A stretch of DNA of 64,000 nt from Diphasiastrum complanatum (GCA_029204225.1 CM055109.1:43213054-43277053); one strand, 5' to 3'. Shown: positions 21,601 through 34,111, counted from the first letter of the stretch. Program-made: numbers and translations. Notes: generated by a model not told the origin, from the sequence alone.

Positions 21601-22600
21601 GATCAAGATCAGCCAATCTCAAATTCAGGATATTCAAATTGATATAGTTCTCTCTCTTTTGCTGAAATAGACCCCTACCACTTGAGGTACCTTAAATTTG
21701 ATCGCTTGCACTCGAGATAGCTTGGCTTTGGACCATATCACTCAAAACTCTCTCTCATTGAGTGATCAAAATCAAGGAATTTGTAGTTTTGGAAATGTAA
21801 ATGACTCAAACATGAAGCATATAAATCAACATGGCTTGATTCCAAATACACAATTTTTACCACCCGAAGTTGCTCATATTTGATTAATATCACTCTTGAT
21901 AGCTTAACTTTGGTCCTTATCTCTCAATGTGAATAGTTGAATTTTTAGCCTTTATCACTCGAGATTATCCTTTAAGTGATGAGATTAGCAAAACTTTGAC
22001 TTTGAGGCGTTGACATAGTTGGCACCTATCACTTGGAATAGCCCAAATTCGATGTCTTTTTCTTGACTTAGCTCATCGAGTGATCAAAATCGACCAATAT
22101 GCGGTTCAGTACATCCAAATCTATTATTTTGTATCCCTTATCAATGGAATTGACCCATGACACTTTGAGTATAATGCACATATATGAGAAAAGTCAATTC
22201 CAATCCATGTTGCTTTACACGGCTCATTGACTCATCCTTATTGTCCAACATCAAGTTTAGTACATCAACTCTATTCAAGTTCCACCATTTGTTGATGATA
22301 TTTGATTCCTATCACATGACCTAGCTCAAATTTGCTATCTATCACTCGAGATGGTTGAATTTTTGGCCTTTCTCACTCGACCCTCCATTGAGTGATGGAA
22401 TTTGCAACATTTTGAGTTCAAGACATTGTGATAGCTCAAATTTGGTACCTATCACTTGGGATAGCCCAAAGTCCATGTCTTTTTCGTTACTTAGCTCATC
22501 GACTGATCAAAATCAACCAATATGGAGTTTATTACATTCAAATTGATTATTTTTTATCCCTTATCAATGGAACCACATAACTCAAAATTGTTTTCTATCA
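18620..22600. repeat. 4-kb degenerate 30-bp repeat domain with higher-order duplication
   Basis: A ~30-bp word, TATCACTTGAGATAGCTCAA plus about ten bases, recurs throughout. Three exact-length 30-bp units sit in a row at 20781-20870. Larger blocks repeat too: 18640-19090 corresponds to about 20400-20870 (offset about 1.77 kb), and a block starting with the AACATGTGATTTTGG-like word recurs near 19244, 19690, 20178 and 20987. No long ORF is present. This is an old minisatellite amplified in nested blocks. Confidence 0.8.
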
Positions 22601-22697
22601 CTTGTAATGGGGGTGTGCACAAATAGTTGTCTTTGAGCACAATTGCTTTCTATCATAGTAATGCTTGGAATTGAACAAAATCGAGTGCAAAAGAGTG

Positions 22698-22892
<195 letters not shown>

Positions 22893-22994
22893 CAATGAAC
22901 AGGGATCATTGATCTTGAGATTACTTGAGTTGGCCCCTTGTTGATGGAATTGACCCTGATGACGAGAGAGAGAGAGAGATGTCCGTTGGTACTC

Positions 22995-24046
22995 CACGTG
23001 CTACATCAAGTGGATACATGTCAGAAGGCAATGATGGGCTTACCTCAAGCAACTATTCATTGGAAAGTGAGGATGGAATCACTTCTTGAGATGAATGATG
23101 TCTCGGATATTGTTGTAGGTCTGGAGGAGAGGCCAACAACACAACAGGAACAATTGAGGTATGACAACAGGGCTAAAGGATCTCTACACATGATAAAGAT
23201 GAATGTTACCAATGAACTTCTCAAGGAAGTTGGTAAGTATATTTCATCAAGTGAGGCTTGGGAAGCTATAAAGAATCTTTATGAATCCAAGTCTACTTCT
23301 AGAGTGTTGACAGTAAGAAGACAAATCTTTCAAATTTTTCAAAATAATGAAGACAGTCCAAATAATTTTGTTTTGAAAGTGAAGGCTATGAATGATGAGT
23401 TATCTTGCATTGATGATTGCATTAAGGAAGGAGAGCTTGTTCAAGTTATTCTTAATGGTTTGTTGGATGATCATGCTAACATTGTACAAAGTCTTGCCAT
23501 TCAAAGAACTTTGCCAAGTTTGATTGATCTTCAAGAGATCTTGCTCAATGAAGAATATAGGCTTCAAGCAAGAGGTGGAGGCTATGTTCATCAAGGGAAA
23601 ATTCAAGGGCAAAAGCAAAAGTAAGTGGTCTAAAGTGCAAGATCAAGGGGAGGCTTCTTCAAATGGCAAAAAGAAATATAGTTCAAATCTCAAGTGCTTC
23701 TATTGTGGCATCAAAGGACGCCTTTGCACGTGAGTGCGACAAGAAGAAGAGAGATCAAGGAGACAAGCAAGGTAATCCTACTCATGATGAAGATGGTTTG
23801 GATGTTCAAGATGCAAATGATGATGCTTTTGTGATGTCTTCATGTATGCTTGCTAATGATGGAGATCTAGATCCATGGTGGATTGATAGTGGAACAATTT
23901 CACACATGACTTTTCACAAAGAGTATTTCACTTCTTTGTTGGCATGTGGAGATGACAAGAGGGTGATCTACATAGCCAATGATAGTGAGTGTGCATTAAA
24001 AGGGATTTGCACAATTCCTATTTCTCTCTACGATTACTTAGTGTGA
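22995..24046 (+). pseudogene. Copia gag and protease relic
   Basis: The frame from about 23040 reads WKVRMESLLEMNDV, GSLHMIKMNVTNELL, ESKSTSRVLTVRRQIFQIFQ and QVILNGLLDDHANIVQSLA, the UBN2-type gag. After a frameshift near 23590 a damaged zinc knuckle follows (CFYCGIKG), then the protease motif WWIDSGTISHM (about 23880-23910), where the catalytic Asp is kept. A further frameshift occurs near 24040. The N-terminus is not clear because the frame emerges from the (CT)/(GA) region. Confidence 0.88.
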
Positions 24047-24838
24047 GTCAATTGCTAAGTAAAGGCCTCAAAGTTGATGAAGATGCTTGTATGATCAAAT
24101 GGAAGGATATCTTGATTGCAAAAGGTAAAAGACAACATAAGTTGTTCAAACTAGATGCTTGTGTTATTGCTAACCAAGTTGGATGTGTGTCAAGTGAGCA
24201 ACTAACTATTAAAGAGGTTTGGCATGACATAAAAGGATGGGGCACCTCAACTTCAAGTCATTGGAGGTAATGGCTAAGAGGCAAGTTGTGATTGGTCTTC
24301 CAAGATCCTTAACTAGCATCAATCATGTTTGTGAGTCTTGTGCTTTGTCAAAGTCACATAGACTACCTTATACTATATCTATATCTGGATCTACATAGCC
24401 TTTTTAAGTTGTACATTTAGATATTCATGGATTTATGACAATTAGCAATAATGGAACTAAGATGTATGTAACTTTCATTGATGATTTTAGTAAATTTCGT
24501 TGGATCTATCTACTAAAGAGCAAAGATGAAGTGTATGATGTCTTTGTGAAGTTCAAAAATGCAAGTTAGACCCAATTTTCCACAAAGATCAAGTGCTTGA
24601 GGAATGCCAATGGTGGAGAGTACATATCTACCAAGTTCAAAGCTTTTTGTGATGAGCATGGGATCAAGAGAGAGTACACAACTCCAAGGACACCACAACA
24701 AAATGGAGTGGACAAGAGGAAGAATAGAACTTTATGTGAAAGTGCTAAAGCCATGAGGTTAGGTGCTAATCTTCCAAAACCATTTGGGGATCAAGCCTTG
24801 TTGTGTGCTAACTTTCTATGCAATAGGGGTGAAGAATG
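24047..24838 (+). pseudogene. Copia integrase relic, 3'-truncated
   Basis: Contains SQLLSKGLKVDED (linker), a broken GAG-pre-integrase region near 24235, LDIHGFM (about 24420), FIDDFSKFRWIYLLKSKDEV, GGEYISTKFKAFCDEHGIKRE and QQNGVDKRKNRTLCESAKAM, ending at LLCANFLCNR. One stop lies at 24568. Nothing after the integrase core is present; the next recognisable feature is an LTR at 24951. Confidence 0.88.
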
Positions 24839-24950
24839 GTAAAAAATATCTTTCTATGTTCACTTTGGGGGCTATGTTCATGTTATTTTCATTGTACATA
24901 TTTGAGGTATGTGAATTGAGCACATAACCTTGCAGAACAGGTCGAGTTTG

Positions 24951-25501
24951 TGTTAGGTAGATTTATATGTGTTGGCATGCAAAATGTTAGATGACATGCA
25001 AAGTTAGGTAGAATGTAACTTGTAAATTCTACACGTCTAGATTATCTAGGAAAAAGATATGTAATTCTTCCCACATCATGCATGTAGTTTGAGATGTGGA
25101 TCTATGATAGTAGAGTCAACCAAATGATGTGGATCAACCATTGATCACATGCAAATCCACCTTGGAACTCGAGCCTTAACATCATAGGAATTTTTGGCTA
25201 GTTTGCATGTTGTAAGTTTCTTGATATGAATAGATATTTCTCTCCCTGCACGAGATTTCTTGGTTGTACGTTCTCTCTCTACCCGAGAGCAAGCAATCTT
25301 TCCCATAGTAAGCATTTAGAAATAATTTTGATCATTATCTCTCATAGTGAATACTTACTTTTTTGGGCCTGTGATATGCTATTGTGCTCTTGTCTTGAAT
25401 TGTCATGCTAATTTGTTGTTTGATCATTCATGTGCAATCACACCACCTCATAAGATCCATCAAAGTTGTGTTGAGAAATTCACACATGCCAAAACTTCAC
25501 A
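24951..25501 (+). repeat. 551-bp Copia LTR
   Basis: Starts TGTTAGGTAGATTTA and ends AACTTCACA immediately before a perfect primer-binding site. The TG...CA ends and length fit. The start is a best guess. Confidence 0.65.
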
Positions 25502-25513
25502 TGGTATCAGAGC
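25502..25513 (+). other. Copia primer-binding site
   Basis: TGGTATCAGAGC follows CA of the LTR at 24951-25501. About 120 bp of leader follow before similarity to another element starts. Confidence 0.9.
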
Positions 25514-25807
25514 TTTGTAGAGGTCAGTGTGCATTCATAGCTTGCTCAATTTTTGAGAGGAATGCTTGAAGGAACTGAGATTTTGGAGAGGAACAAAATC
25601 TCGATTGCAATAAAAAAAAATTGGATAATAGGTACAAATTATTCATCTAGCACTTCATCCATTTAAATGTTTGGCTAGGCATAGTCATGCTTAGGGAGAG
25701 AGTCATTTAACTCATTCCACTGTGCACGAACATTTTCTGTTCGAGTTCGCTTCTCGTTCGTTTCTCGTTCGTGTTCGTCATTTATTCTTCCTCCCTCTCT
25801 CCCAGCA

Positions 25808-25819
25808 TGGTATCTGAAC
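25808..25819 (+). other. degenerate Copia primer-binding site of the element at 25.8-30 kb
   Basis: TGGTATCTGAAC follows CCCAGCA and precedes the gag ATG at 25965 by about 145 bp. Two mismatches to the standard site. Confidence 0.65.
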
Positions 25820-25964
25820 AATCTATATAGCTTGATTAGCTCCCACAGTACAAGACTCTACTAGCCGATAGAGTAATTGTTTTCTTGTTCTGTATTTTTG
25901 AGTATCAGATTTTCATTCTTAAGTCACTAATAGTTTCTCCTATCACTTAGACTAATTCTTCCAC

Positions 25965-27013
25965 ATGGATTCCCAAGGGAAAGCCAGTTCTCTCATGGAC
26001 AAGCTTGATGGAGCCAATTACCATCTGTGGAAATTTAAGATGAAGACTGTACTAATGGCAAAAGAATTGTACGATGTTGTTACAGGTGCAGAAGGGAAAC
26101 CTAAAGCGAACGACGCGACAATCGCCAGATGGAAGCTGAAGGATGGAAAAGCTTTCGCGCTAATCATCCTCAACATCACGGATACATAGATCGGCCATGT
26201 ATCCAAGGCTCAGACATCGAAAGAAGTCTGGGACATCTTGAGCACACTATACGAAGTGCGAGATGTAGCTTCTAAGCTACATCTCAGGAAGAAATTCTAC
26301 TCCCTCAAGATGACGAATGGTAATTCCCTGCAAAATCACATTAATCAATTCATAAACCTGCTAAGGCAAATGGCCGTTGTCGGATCTGTCATAGATAATC
26401 AAGACGCAGTAATGCAACTGCTTACAAGCTTGCCAAGTTCTAATGACAGCTAGGTGATGATCATCACGACTCATCCAGAGTTGACTCTTTCAAGAGTCAT
26501 CACTATGTTGTTGCAGGAAGACACACGAAGGAACAAAGCCTCGAGTTCCTCAGCTGATTCTCACGTCTTGTACACCAACAAGGGCATGACAAAGTAGAAG
26601 AAGAAGAAAGACTTGAAGCTATCAAGGCCAGACCAGAAACCAACTCAGCACAAGAAACAGTCGAATCCGCAGACAAAGAAGAAGTTGTTCTACAGATACT
26701 ACAAACGAAACAACCACGAAATACAAGACTACCAAATACTTCAAGCGAAGAACAACAACAAAGGGCAGTCGAATCAAGTGGCAAATGCAGCTGCAAAAGC
26801 TCCACAGCCCATTCAAGAAGCGGATCATGATGCCTTCATGACCAACCATCAAGGAGCTTCTGCCGACAGTTCTTGGTTCCTGGATTCCGGAGCCACTCAA
26901 CATATGACTAGCCTGATTGTTTGTTTTGAGTCCTATACACCTTACAGTACCCAAAAATTCGTTCACCTTGGCGACAATAGCACACACAAGCTATTTAAGG
27001 TGAAGGAACTGTA
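25965..27013 (+). pseudogene. Copia gag-protease with stops and lost zinc knuckle
   Basis: ATG at 25965 starts LMDKLDGANYHLWKFKMKTVL, the typical Copia gag N-terminus, followed by KEVWDILSTLYEV and QMAVVGSVIDNQDAVMQLLTSLP. Stops at about 26187, 26451 and 26596 break the frame. The zinc knuckle (about 26688-26740) keeps the spacing CX2CX4HX4C but all three Cys are Tyr. The protease has WFLDSGATQHM (about 26875). A stop follows at 27012. Confidence 0.9.
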
Positions 27014-27379
27014 ATATTATGCTTTGTAAATGATCAATCTAAGCCACTCTCCAAAGTTCTGTATGTACCTAAGTTATCCACAAATCTGCTCTCTGTAAGT
27101 AGAATCACAGATCTAGGACAAAGAGTAGAATTGAATGTGATCAATGTAAAGTAGTTGATAGGATAGGCAAGATCCTAGCACTTGGAAAGAGGCATGTATA
27201 CTTGTATAAATTAAGTCATTGTTTTTCTGCCTCTCAAGCTCAATACTTCAATTCAATCAAATAAAAGTTTACTTTGGCATTATAGACTTGGTCATTTAAA
27301 TTATGTTGTTGTACAATGAATGTCTAGACAATCTATTGTTCTTGATCACAACTATCCTCGCGAAATAGTTGAGCTACCT

Positions 27380-28340
27380 ATCTGTCAAGCTATCTAGTTG
27401 GAAAACATACTAGGAAGCCATTTAAGTCAAGCCATCAGCATGTTGCTAGAGGATTGTTAGATGTTGTACATTCAGATATTTGTGGCCCTATGAAAAATCC
27501 TTCGCTGAAGGAAGCCAAGTACTTTATAGCCTTTATTGACGAATTCTCAAGAAGAACGATGGTGTACTTCATAAAGAAAAAACTAGAAGCCTTCAACTAC
27601 TTCGGAATCTTCAAGGAGCGTGTAGAAAAGGAGATTGGAAGGATGATCAAGCCCTAAGATCAGATAACGGTGGAGAATATATCTCTGTCGAGTTCAAGGA
27701 GAACTACCAAAGCCAATGCATTGAGCAGCAATTCATCACTCCTTACAGTCCTCAGTCTAATGGCTTAGCTGAGAGGAAGAACCGAACTCTGGTCAAATCT
27801 GCTAAGCGTATGCTAGCACATGCATCGTTGCCCAAGAGGTTCTGGGCTGAAGTTGTCTTCACTGCAGCTTACATCTAGAATAGATGTTCGACCAAAGCCC
27901 TCTCAAACAAGACACCCCACGAGGTGTGGACAGGCTCCAAGCCTTCTTTGAAGTACTTAAGTGTTTGGGTGCATTGCCTACGTGCAGATCCCAAAGGACA
28001 CAAGGAAGAAATTGGACTTCCAAGGTCTAAAGACCATCCTGATCGGATATACTTCGTTTGATAACACCTACAAGCTGTACGATCCTGATACCCAGCACAT
28101 CTACTATAACCGGGATAAAGTCTTTATCGAAGATCAGTGCGTCGACCTCAAAGACAAGGATATTGCTCAAGAAGAATCTTCATCACCTGCCATTGACACG
28201 ACAATCCAAGCTTCCGGCTCAAGAATGTCTATCATCGACCCACTTCGAGACAGCGAATCAGACGAAGATGTTGTTGCTACCCAGCAACATATCCCAGGAG
28301 CGGTTCATCAGTCGAATCCTCCCAGAAGATCAAGTTGAGT
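27380..28340 (+). pseudogene. Copia integrase relic
   Basis: Reads VHSDICGPMKN (27466), FIDEFSRRTMVYF, then a frameshift near 27655 to RSDNGGEYISVEF, SPQSNGLAERKNRTLVKSAK, FWAEVVFTAAY (stop after), NKTPHEVWTGSKPS, a second frameshift near 27965, and GCIAYVQIPKDTRKKLD through YNRDKVFIED. The domain order is complete for Copia integrase. It is inactive. Confidence 0.9.
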
Positions 28341-28398
28341 GTGCACACAACCCACAAGGTATACTCTTGAGTCTGCCTGTCTTTAAATGTAGGAACCG

Positions 28399-29985
28399 AT
28401 GATAGTCGAAGAGGCACTTAGCCAACCAGACTCTGATCTCTGGAGAGAAGCTATGGATAGAGAGTATTTCTCTCTAATCAAGAATCAAACATGGTCATTA
28501 GTCAAAGCTCCTATTGGATGCAACATTATTGATTGCAAATGGATCTTTAAGATCAAATATAATGCCAACGGAGCGATTGATCGAAGGAAGGCTAGATTAG
28601 TAGCACGATTCACCCAAATCCCAAATGTCGACTACAGTGAGACTTTTAGTCCAGTCGTCAAACATTCGTCGATCTGAATGCTCCTGTCTTATGCTGCAGC
28701 TGCCAACCTTGAAGTACATCAACTCGATATACAAACAGCCTATCTAAATGGAGTTGTACAAGAAGATATCTACATGATCCATCCTAAAGAATACGTTCTG
28801 GAAGGCATGAAGAATCATGTCTGTAAACTCCATAAAGCACTGTACGGCTTGAAACAGTCTGCCAAAGTTTGCTTTCAAAGGATCAACACATTCCTCATTG
28901 AACAAGGATTTAAACCAAGCATTGCTAATTGCAACATTCATTCAAAGTCAGTGCAATAATCCTTCATTATCATCACCTTGTATGTTGATGATACGTTGCT
29001 CTTCAGTAACAATACCAATATGGTCAAGGATTCAAAACAAATGTTGTTCTCAGAATTCGACATGACTGATCCGGGTGAAGCTCACTTCTATCTTAGAATT
29101 TAAATCCATAGAGACAGAGCAAATCGATTGATTTACATCACTCAACAAAGGTATCTTCATAATGTTCTTAACATATACAATTTGATGAATTATAAATTAG
29201 CTCACTCACCAATGGATCCAAGTCTGCATTTGTCAAAGGACCAATGTTTCTAGACAAAGCAAGAAGAGGAGCAGATGAGAGAATACCCGTATCGATCGAT
29301 ACTCGGATCTCTCATGTACGCAATGGTCTGTACAAGGCCAGATATCTTTTTTGTTGTCAGCTCACTCAGCCAATAAATGGCTAATCCTAGAATTACCCAT
29401 TGGAAGGCTCTTATTCGACTCATGAGATATATTCGAGCTACCATAGACCAATGCATCTGCTATGGAGATGTCAGCAACGACAATCTTCATCAGCTCAGTG
29501 GATATTCTGATGCAAGCTGGGGAGGAGATGAAGACCATCGTAAGTCCACATCTAGATTTACATTCTTCTTAAATGGTGTTCCTATTTCATGGAACAGTCA
29601 TAAGCAGACCTCTATCGCACTTTCTTCTATTGAAACAAAATATATTGCTACTTCTCAATCTATTAAGGAAGCATTTTGGTTGAGAAATTTGCTGTCAGAC
29701 ATCAATCTGTATCAGTACAACCCTACAATTTTGTTTTGTGATAACCAAAGTGCTATTGCCTTATCGGCCAACCCTAGATTTCATTCTAGGAATAAGCACA
29801 TTGAGATAAGATATCACTACATCAGGGGCAAGGTTCTCGACAGAGAGGTGATCTTGACATACTGTAGAACGCAGGACATGGTTGCAGACATTTTTACGAA
29901 AGCACTCAGTGTTAATGCACACAACAAATTTTGTGCATTGCTAAGTCTGAAGATCAAGGCATTCACGGATCCAGATTACGGGGGG
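28399..29985 (+). pseudogene. Copia reverse transcriptase and RNase H relic
   Basis: RT begins with SLIKNQTWSLV, CKWIFKIKYNANG and VDYSETFSPVVKHSSI (stop at 28675), then QLDIQTAYLNGVVQEDIYM, ALYGLKQSAK, LYVDDTLLF (catalytic, about 28980) and FDMTDPGEAHFYL (stop follows). RNase H has GYSDASWGGDEDHRKS, SSIETKYIA, LFCDNQSAIALSANPRFHSRNKHIEI and VADIFTKALS. Single stops at several TGG or CAG/CAA positions rather than large deletions suggest point-mutation decay. The 3' LTR follows at 29987. Confidence 0.92.
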
Positions 29986-29986
29986 G
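29979..29986 (+). other. polypurine tract of the Copia element at 25.8-30 kb
   Basis: A G-run (CGGGGGGG) directly precedes the LTR start TGTTGGATTTACTCC. Confidence 0.6.
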
Positions 29987-30725
29987 TGTTGGATTTACTC
30001 CTCCTACACTCCTAAATCCCAATTTTAATCTGCCTCCATTCATGTTGCATATTTTTCTAACGTTGTCACGTAGTCTGCATTTTCTACATGCAAATTTGCA
30101 CAGATGAAGAAAAGACAAATGAATTGTGACACTGTGTTCTTACACAGGTCATGGTAATAGGTGAAAAGGGGACACTACCTTACTGAATGCCAAAGGTGCC
30201 CTAACACATAAGCCACCCTATAAATCTTATCCTAAGGCCATTCGTAAGAGTGACGCACTTTTGCGTCATCACCAACGTTCACTTCAGTACTGACGGACGT
30301 CGCACCCTTTTTACGCTCACCCCATGCAGTTGCTCTAACAAATCGAACAACGATTGCAGCCACCCACGATCTTTTATAGACAACACATCCACTCTGTACT
30401 TTCACATCTACACACCTGTAATATTATGTATATATATATTGGATATCATCTACATATTCGATGATGATGATTAGATGATCAAGTGAGTGAAGAAGAGACT
30501 AAGAGAAGAGGTTTCATTTCTCATTACAAATAGAAATAAGCTTTGTAGGACACGCGGTTTCGTCCGCTACAATCTTGTGCTCTACGACATTATTGACTTG
30601 TATACTTGATATACTTAATCTGATACAGTTCATTTGTTCTGTGTTTTAGATCTGTCAATATTGCTATGCTTATTCTTTAATCTGTTTGATCTTTCTTGTT
30701 GCTCTTTCTGGTAATAGACGATCAA
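29987..30725 (+). repeat. 3' LTR of the Copia element; right end uncertain
   Basis: TGTTGGATTTACTCCTCC starts after the purine tract. The region includes a TATATATATA stretch at 30429 and a T-rich 3' part near 30600-30700. I could not fix the CA end or find a matching 5' LTR, so the end coordinate is approximate. Confidence 0.45.
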
Positions 30726-30888
30726 CTTTTAGTCTTGTCTTTCGCAAATAATTCGCGACTAATTATCAATCGAGCACAGTCTAGCTCTTTGCAAATCATT
30801 CGCGACAGATAATTTGTCTTGCAATTCGTGACAAATTATTCATCTAGTGCTTCATCCATTTAAATGTTTGGCTATGTAATCTAGAATT

Positions 30889-32118
30889 TTGGCCAAATCT
30901 CATAGAAGACCTTTTCCAAGATCCAACATCAAGACTCATCAACCACTTGAGCTCGTGCATTCACATGTTCACTTCTCTTCTTCCAAGAGCACAAGAAGAG
31001 CAATATGTTTTGTATCCTTTATAGATGATTACACAAGATTTTCTTGGATTTATCTTCTATCTGCTAAAGCCATGGGTTTTCATGTCTTCCTTACATTCAA
31101 AACATACATTGAAAAGCAATTTTCTATTATAATAAAAGCTTTGAGATGTGATAGTGGAGGTGAATATACCTCTAATAAGTTTAATGGCTACTGTGAGCAA
31201 GAGGGAATACATAGAGAGCTTTCATGTTCTTATACTCCTCAATAGAATGGAGTTTCTGAAAGGAAAAATAGAACACTTTGTGAATGTTCAAAAGCCATTA
31301 GGCTAGAAGCATCTCTACCCAAGGAATTTTGGGGAGAAGCAGTTGCATGTGCTAATTATCTTTGTAATAGACTTCCTAATCTTGCTATAGAAGGAAGAAC
31401 ACCATATGAAATGTTGTAGAAAGAAAAGAGTAAGGTAGATCATCTTAGGATCTTTGGTTGTTTATGCTATGTGCATGTTCCTTTAGAGACTAGGGAAAAG
31501 GATGATCCTAGTGCTATTAAAGGTATTTTTGTTGGATATGCATCTTCTAAGAAAGCATATAAAGTCTATGTACCCTCTACTAACAAGAATGTTGTAAGTA
31601 GAGATGTGATCTTCCATGAAGATCAAAAGTATAACTTGGATGAGGCAAAGATCAAGGATTCTCATGCAAGGTCTACCATTATCAATCTTGATGTTGTTCA
31701 AGACATGTTGGGGTCGAGGCTTGAGGAGGAGCAATCTCAAGCACATGCACCCAGAAGATCCGCAAGAGAAAGATTCAAGCCAAGTAGGCTCACATATGTG
31801 GCAAAAAGGCACGCAAGTGGAGGATGGCACCTCCTATCATGCATTTTTCATATCACATGAAGAGTCAAGATTAGTCCAAGAAGCACTCCAATCCAAGGAG
31901 TGGGTTGAAGCAATGACCCTCGAGTATGAATCCTTGATGTCAAACCATACATGGGAGCTTGTCAATCCACCTAGCAACATGCATGTTATTGGATGCAAAT
32001 GGGTGTTCTGGATCAAATACAACAATGATGGATCCCTCAACAAATTCAAAGCAAGACTTTTTGCCAAAGGATATTCTCAAGTCAAAGGTCTTGATTATGA
32101 AGACACTTTTGCAAAATA
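30889..32118 (+). pseudogene. Copia integrase and RT N-terminus relic
   Basis: Reads HSHVHFS, FIDDYTRFSWIYLLSAK, RCDSGGEYTSNKF, QNGVSERKNRTLCECSKAIRLEASLP (stop just before), then RTPYEML (stop), LRIFGCLCYVHVP, GIFVGYASSKKAYKVY and RDVIFHED. After a frameshift near 31810 the RT start follows: WVEAMTLEYESLMSNHTWELV, CKWVFWIKYNNDGSLNKFKARL and GLDYEDTFAK, ending at a stop at 32118. Gag, most of RT and RNase H are missing. It is closely related to the integrase at 24.4-24.8 kb. Confidence 0.9.
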
Positions 32119-32150
32119 ACAATGCGAGTTGTTAGAAACGAAGGAACAAA

Positions 32151-32618
32151 TCAATTTAATGAAAATATGCTATAAAGTACAAAATTTGTGTTATGCGTTA
32201 AGTACCCGAATAATGATGTGACACTATGGTCACTCCATTTGTATGTTGCTTGAAGGTTTAGAATAAGAATTGATGTAACTAGTCTCAAAATGGATGCTCT
32301 TGGATAAAAAGCAGTGTCTGCCTCCTTGCGCAATAGAATCTTGTCTTCATCCATCTCAACTTGTTCGTGATCTCCATTTTCACTAGAAGATGTGTGCATA
32401 ATATCATGCTTGTTTGTTTCAAAGTAAGATTCAAACATATTGCGCATTTCTTCATCGCGTTGCACCTCATCATCATTATCACTAGAATCAAGTTGATTAA
32501 TCTTTTTCCCAACTGTATTTGCCTCTTGAATTTGTTTTGTTATTTGTTCTCTCATGTCCATCAAAACTTGACGTTGATTGTAATTAAACACAGATGGATC
32601 AACTCTATGAAATGGCAT
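32151..32618 (-). pseudogene. CACTA (En/Spm)-type transposase N-terminal relic
   Basis: The minus-strand 155-codon frame has an acidic middle (DSSDNDDEVQRDEEM) and ends with a segment, FYPRASILRLVTSILILNLQ followed by KWSDHSVTSLFGYL. That segment resembles the LYPGC-x-KFSRLS-x-LV-x-L-NLK-x-WSDKSF-x-LL block of plant CACTA TNP2-like transposases. Upstream minus-strand sequence to about 32880 may hold another exon (GKRCIAENHLW). The catalytic DDE part is absent. Assignment rests on that one block. Confidence 0.55.
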
Positions 32619-32899
32619 TCGATTTATTGGCTACACACATTAAGCAAATAAAATAAAAGACGTATATAGATTGATGAATATTATAATAAAAAACAATCAT
32701 ATAAAGTTAAAAAACCTCAACGTCTTGCAAATTTGATGTTGACCCTTATTTTTTCATCCAAACTTCCACAAATGATTTTCAGCAATGCATCTTTTGCCCA
32801 TCACACTTGACACACCATATTTTATTTTGAAAATAGTTTTTCTGCAAGAAACAAAAATCAAGTACATGTCACTTTAGCACAATATTGGAGGTCATGTTT

Positions 32900-34095
32900 A
32901 ACTTATAGTAACAAAGTCTTTATGAACAAGAAAACATGCATGTTTATTATCTACTCTGTTGACTTGGTAGTGTATTCATCGCTAGACTGATTTGAATGTA
33001 ATTCATCTCCTTGTGATAAACTGCATATATGCACAAGCACAACACACAAATAACATAAGCCTAGTGAACTTGAAAATATGTTGATTCTTATCTTTCAATA
33101 TTTAGATAGCATGATTCTTATATGCATATTATTGTATGCTTCTCATGTTTTGATTCTTATACGTGAATACTTATATGACTTTTTTACATCATGTTGTAGG
33201 TTATAAACGCATATGTATCCTTTTTTTTTTGTTATCATTGGTATGAAAGTCTAACTCTAATATGCAATATTAAAGTTTTGTAGTTGATTTTCTTTTTTCT
33301 ACTTCATTTTAATATATTAGGGTTTATTGTAATGTATTGTATGTTTATGAATGTAGTAATCATGTCGGGGTCCGGCTGTGGTGAGAGCTCGGGAGATTAT
33401 GTTTTAAATTTTATGTATCATTAAATCCCAAGCAAAAAACACAATTGCAAAGTTTGATGCTTAGCCAAGACGAGGGTGGTACCTCACAAGTGGTCGCGGC
33501 TCTCGCCATTTTTGAATGTGAAAAAGCACTAGAAACTCTTATGGTTTTGCTAAGATATCTGAACCGATAGTCTTCTAGCAATTAGAAAGCTTATAGACAC
33601 AATCCTACTACTCATGAACCAATCTAGAATGATGAAAATTTAGATTCTAGTCTCAAACTTGCAAAATCACTCCTTAATCTATGATTTTTAGCAATATCTC
33701 TCTTCAGCTTCAACATGCACTCAAAAAATCAGAGAAGATCAATTAATGCACCTAATTCAAGCTTGAAATTTAATTTTTTGGCTGATCTAATCCAAGAACT
33801 AATCAAGGCATTAGATTTTCTATAAAAAAAATGCTTGATTTTGCACTAAAAATCTCTCAAATTGGGTGTGTGAGTCAAATTGTACAAATTTTTGAATTTT
33901 CTCAGCCAAAATTAGAGTTGTATGGCCTCACACGTGTGAAAAGTGTTCCTACAGACAACAACAAGTTCTGGTCCAAAAATTTTGAGAATACCTATCAAAT
34001 CCAACTCGCTACAAAAAAATTAGTTAGTTTCCAAAAACTTGCTAATTTTGGCTTTGATTTGAATGAACCTATCCATTTCAATAAAACCTCTTGTA
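32900..34095. other. no recognisable gene
   Basis: AT-rich with a short GC-richer patch around 33360-33500. The ORF at 33831-34106 has no motif I recognise and overlaps the leader side of a minus-strand Copia primer site. Confidence 0.45.
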
Positions 34096-34098
34096 CTT

Positions 34099-34111
34099 GG
34101 TTCTGATACCA
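34099..34111 (-). other. Copia primer-binding site (variant), minus strand
   Basis: The minus strand reads TGGTATCAGAACC, one mismatch to the standard site. The LTR side is to the right, from 34112 (plus strand TGTGGAAAAAG) to somewhere before 34590. Confidence 0.7.
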
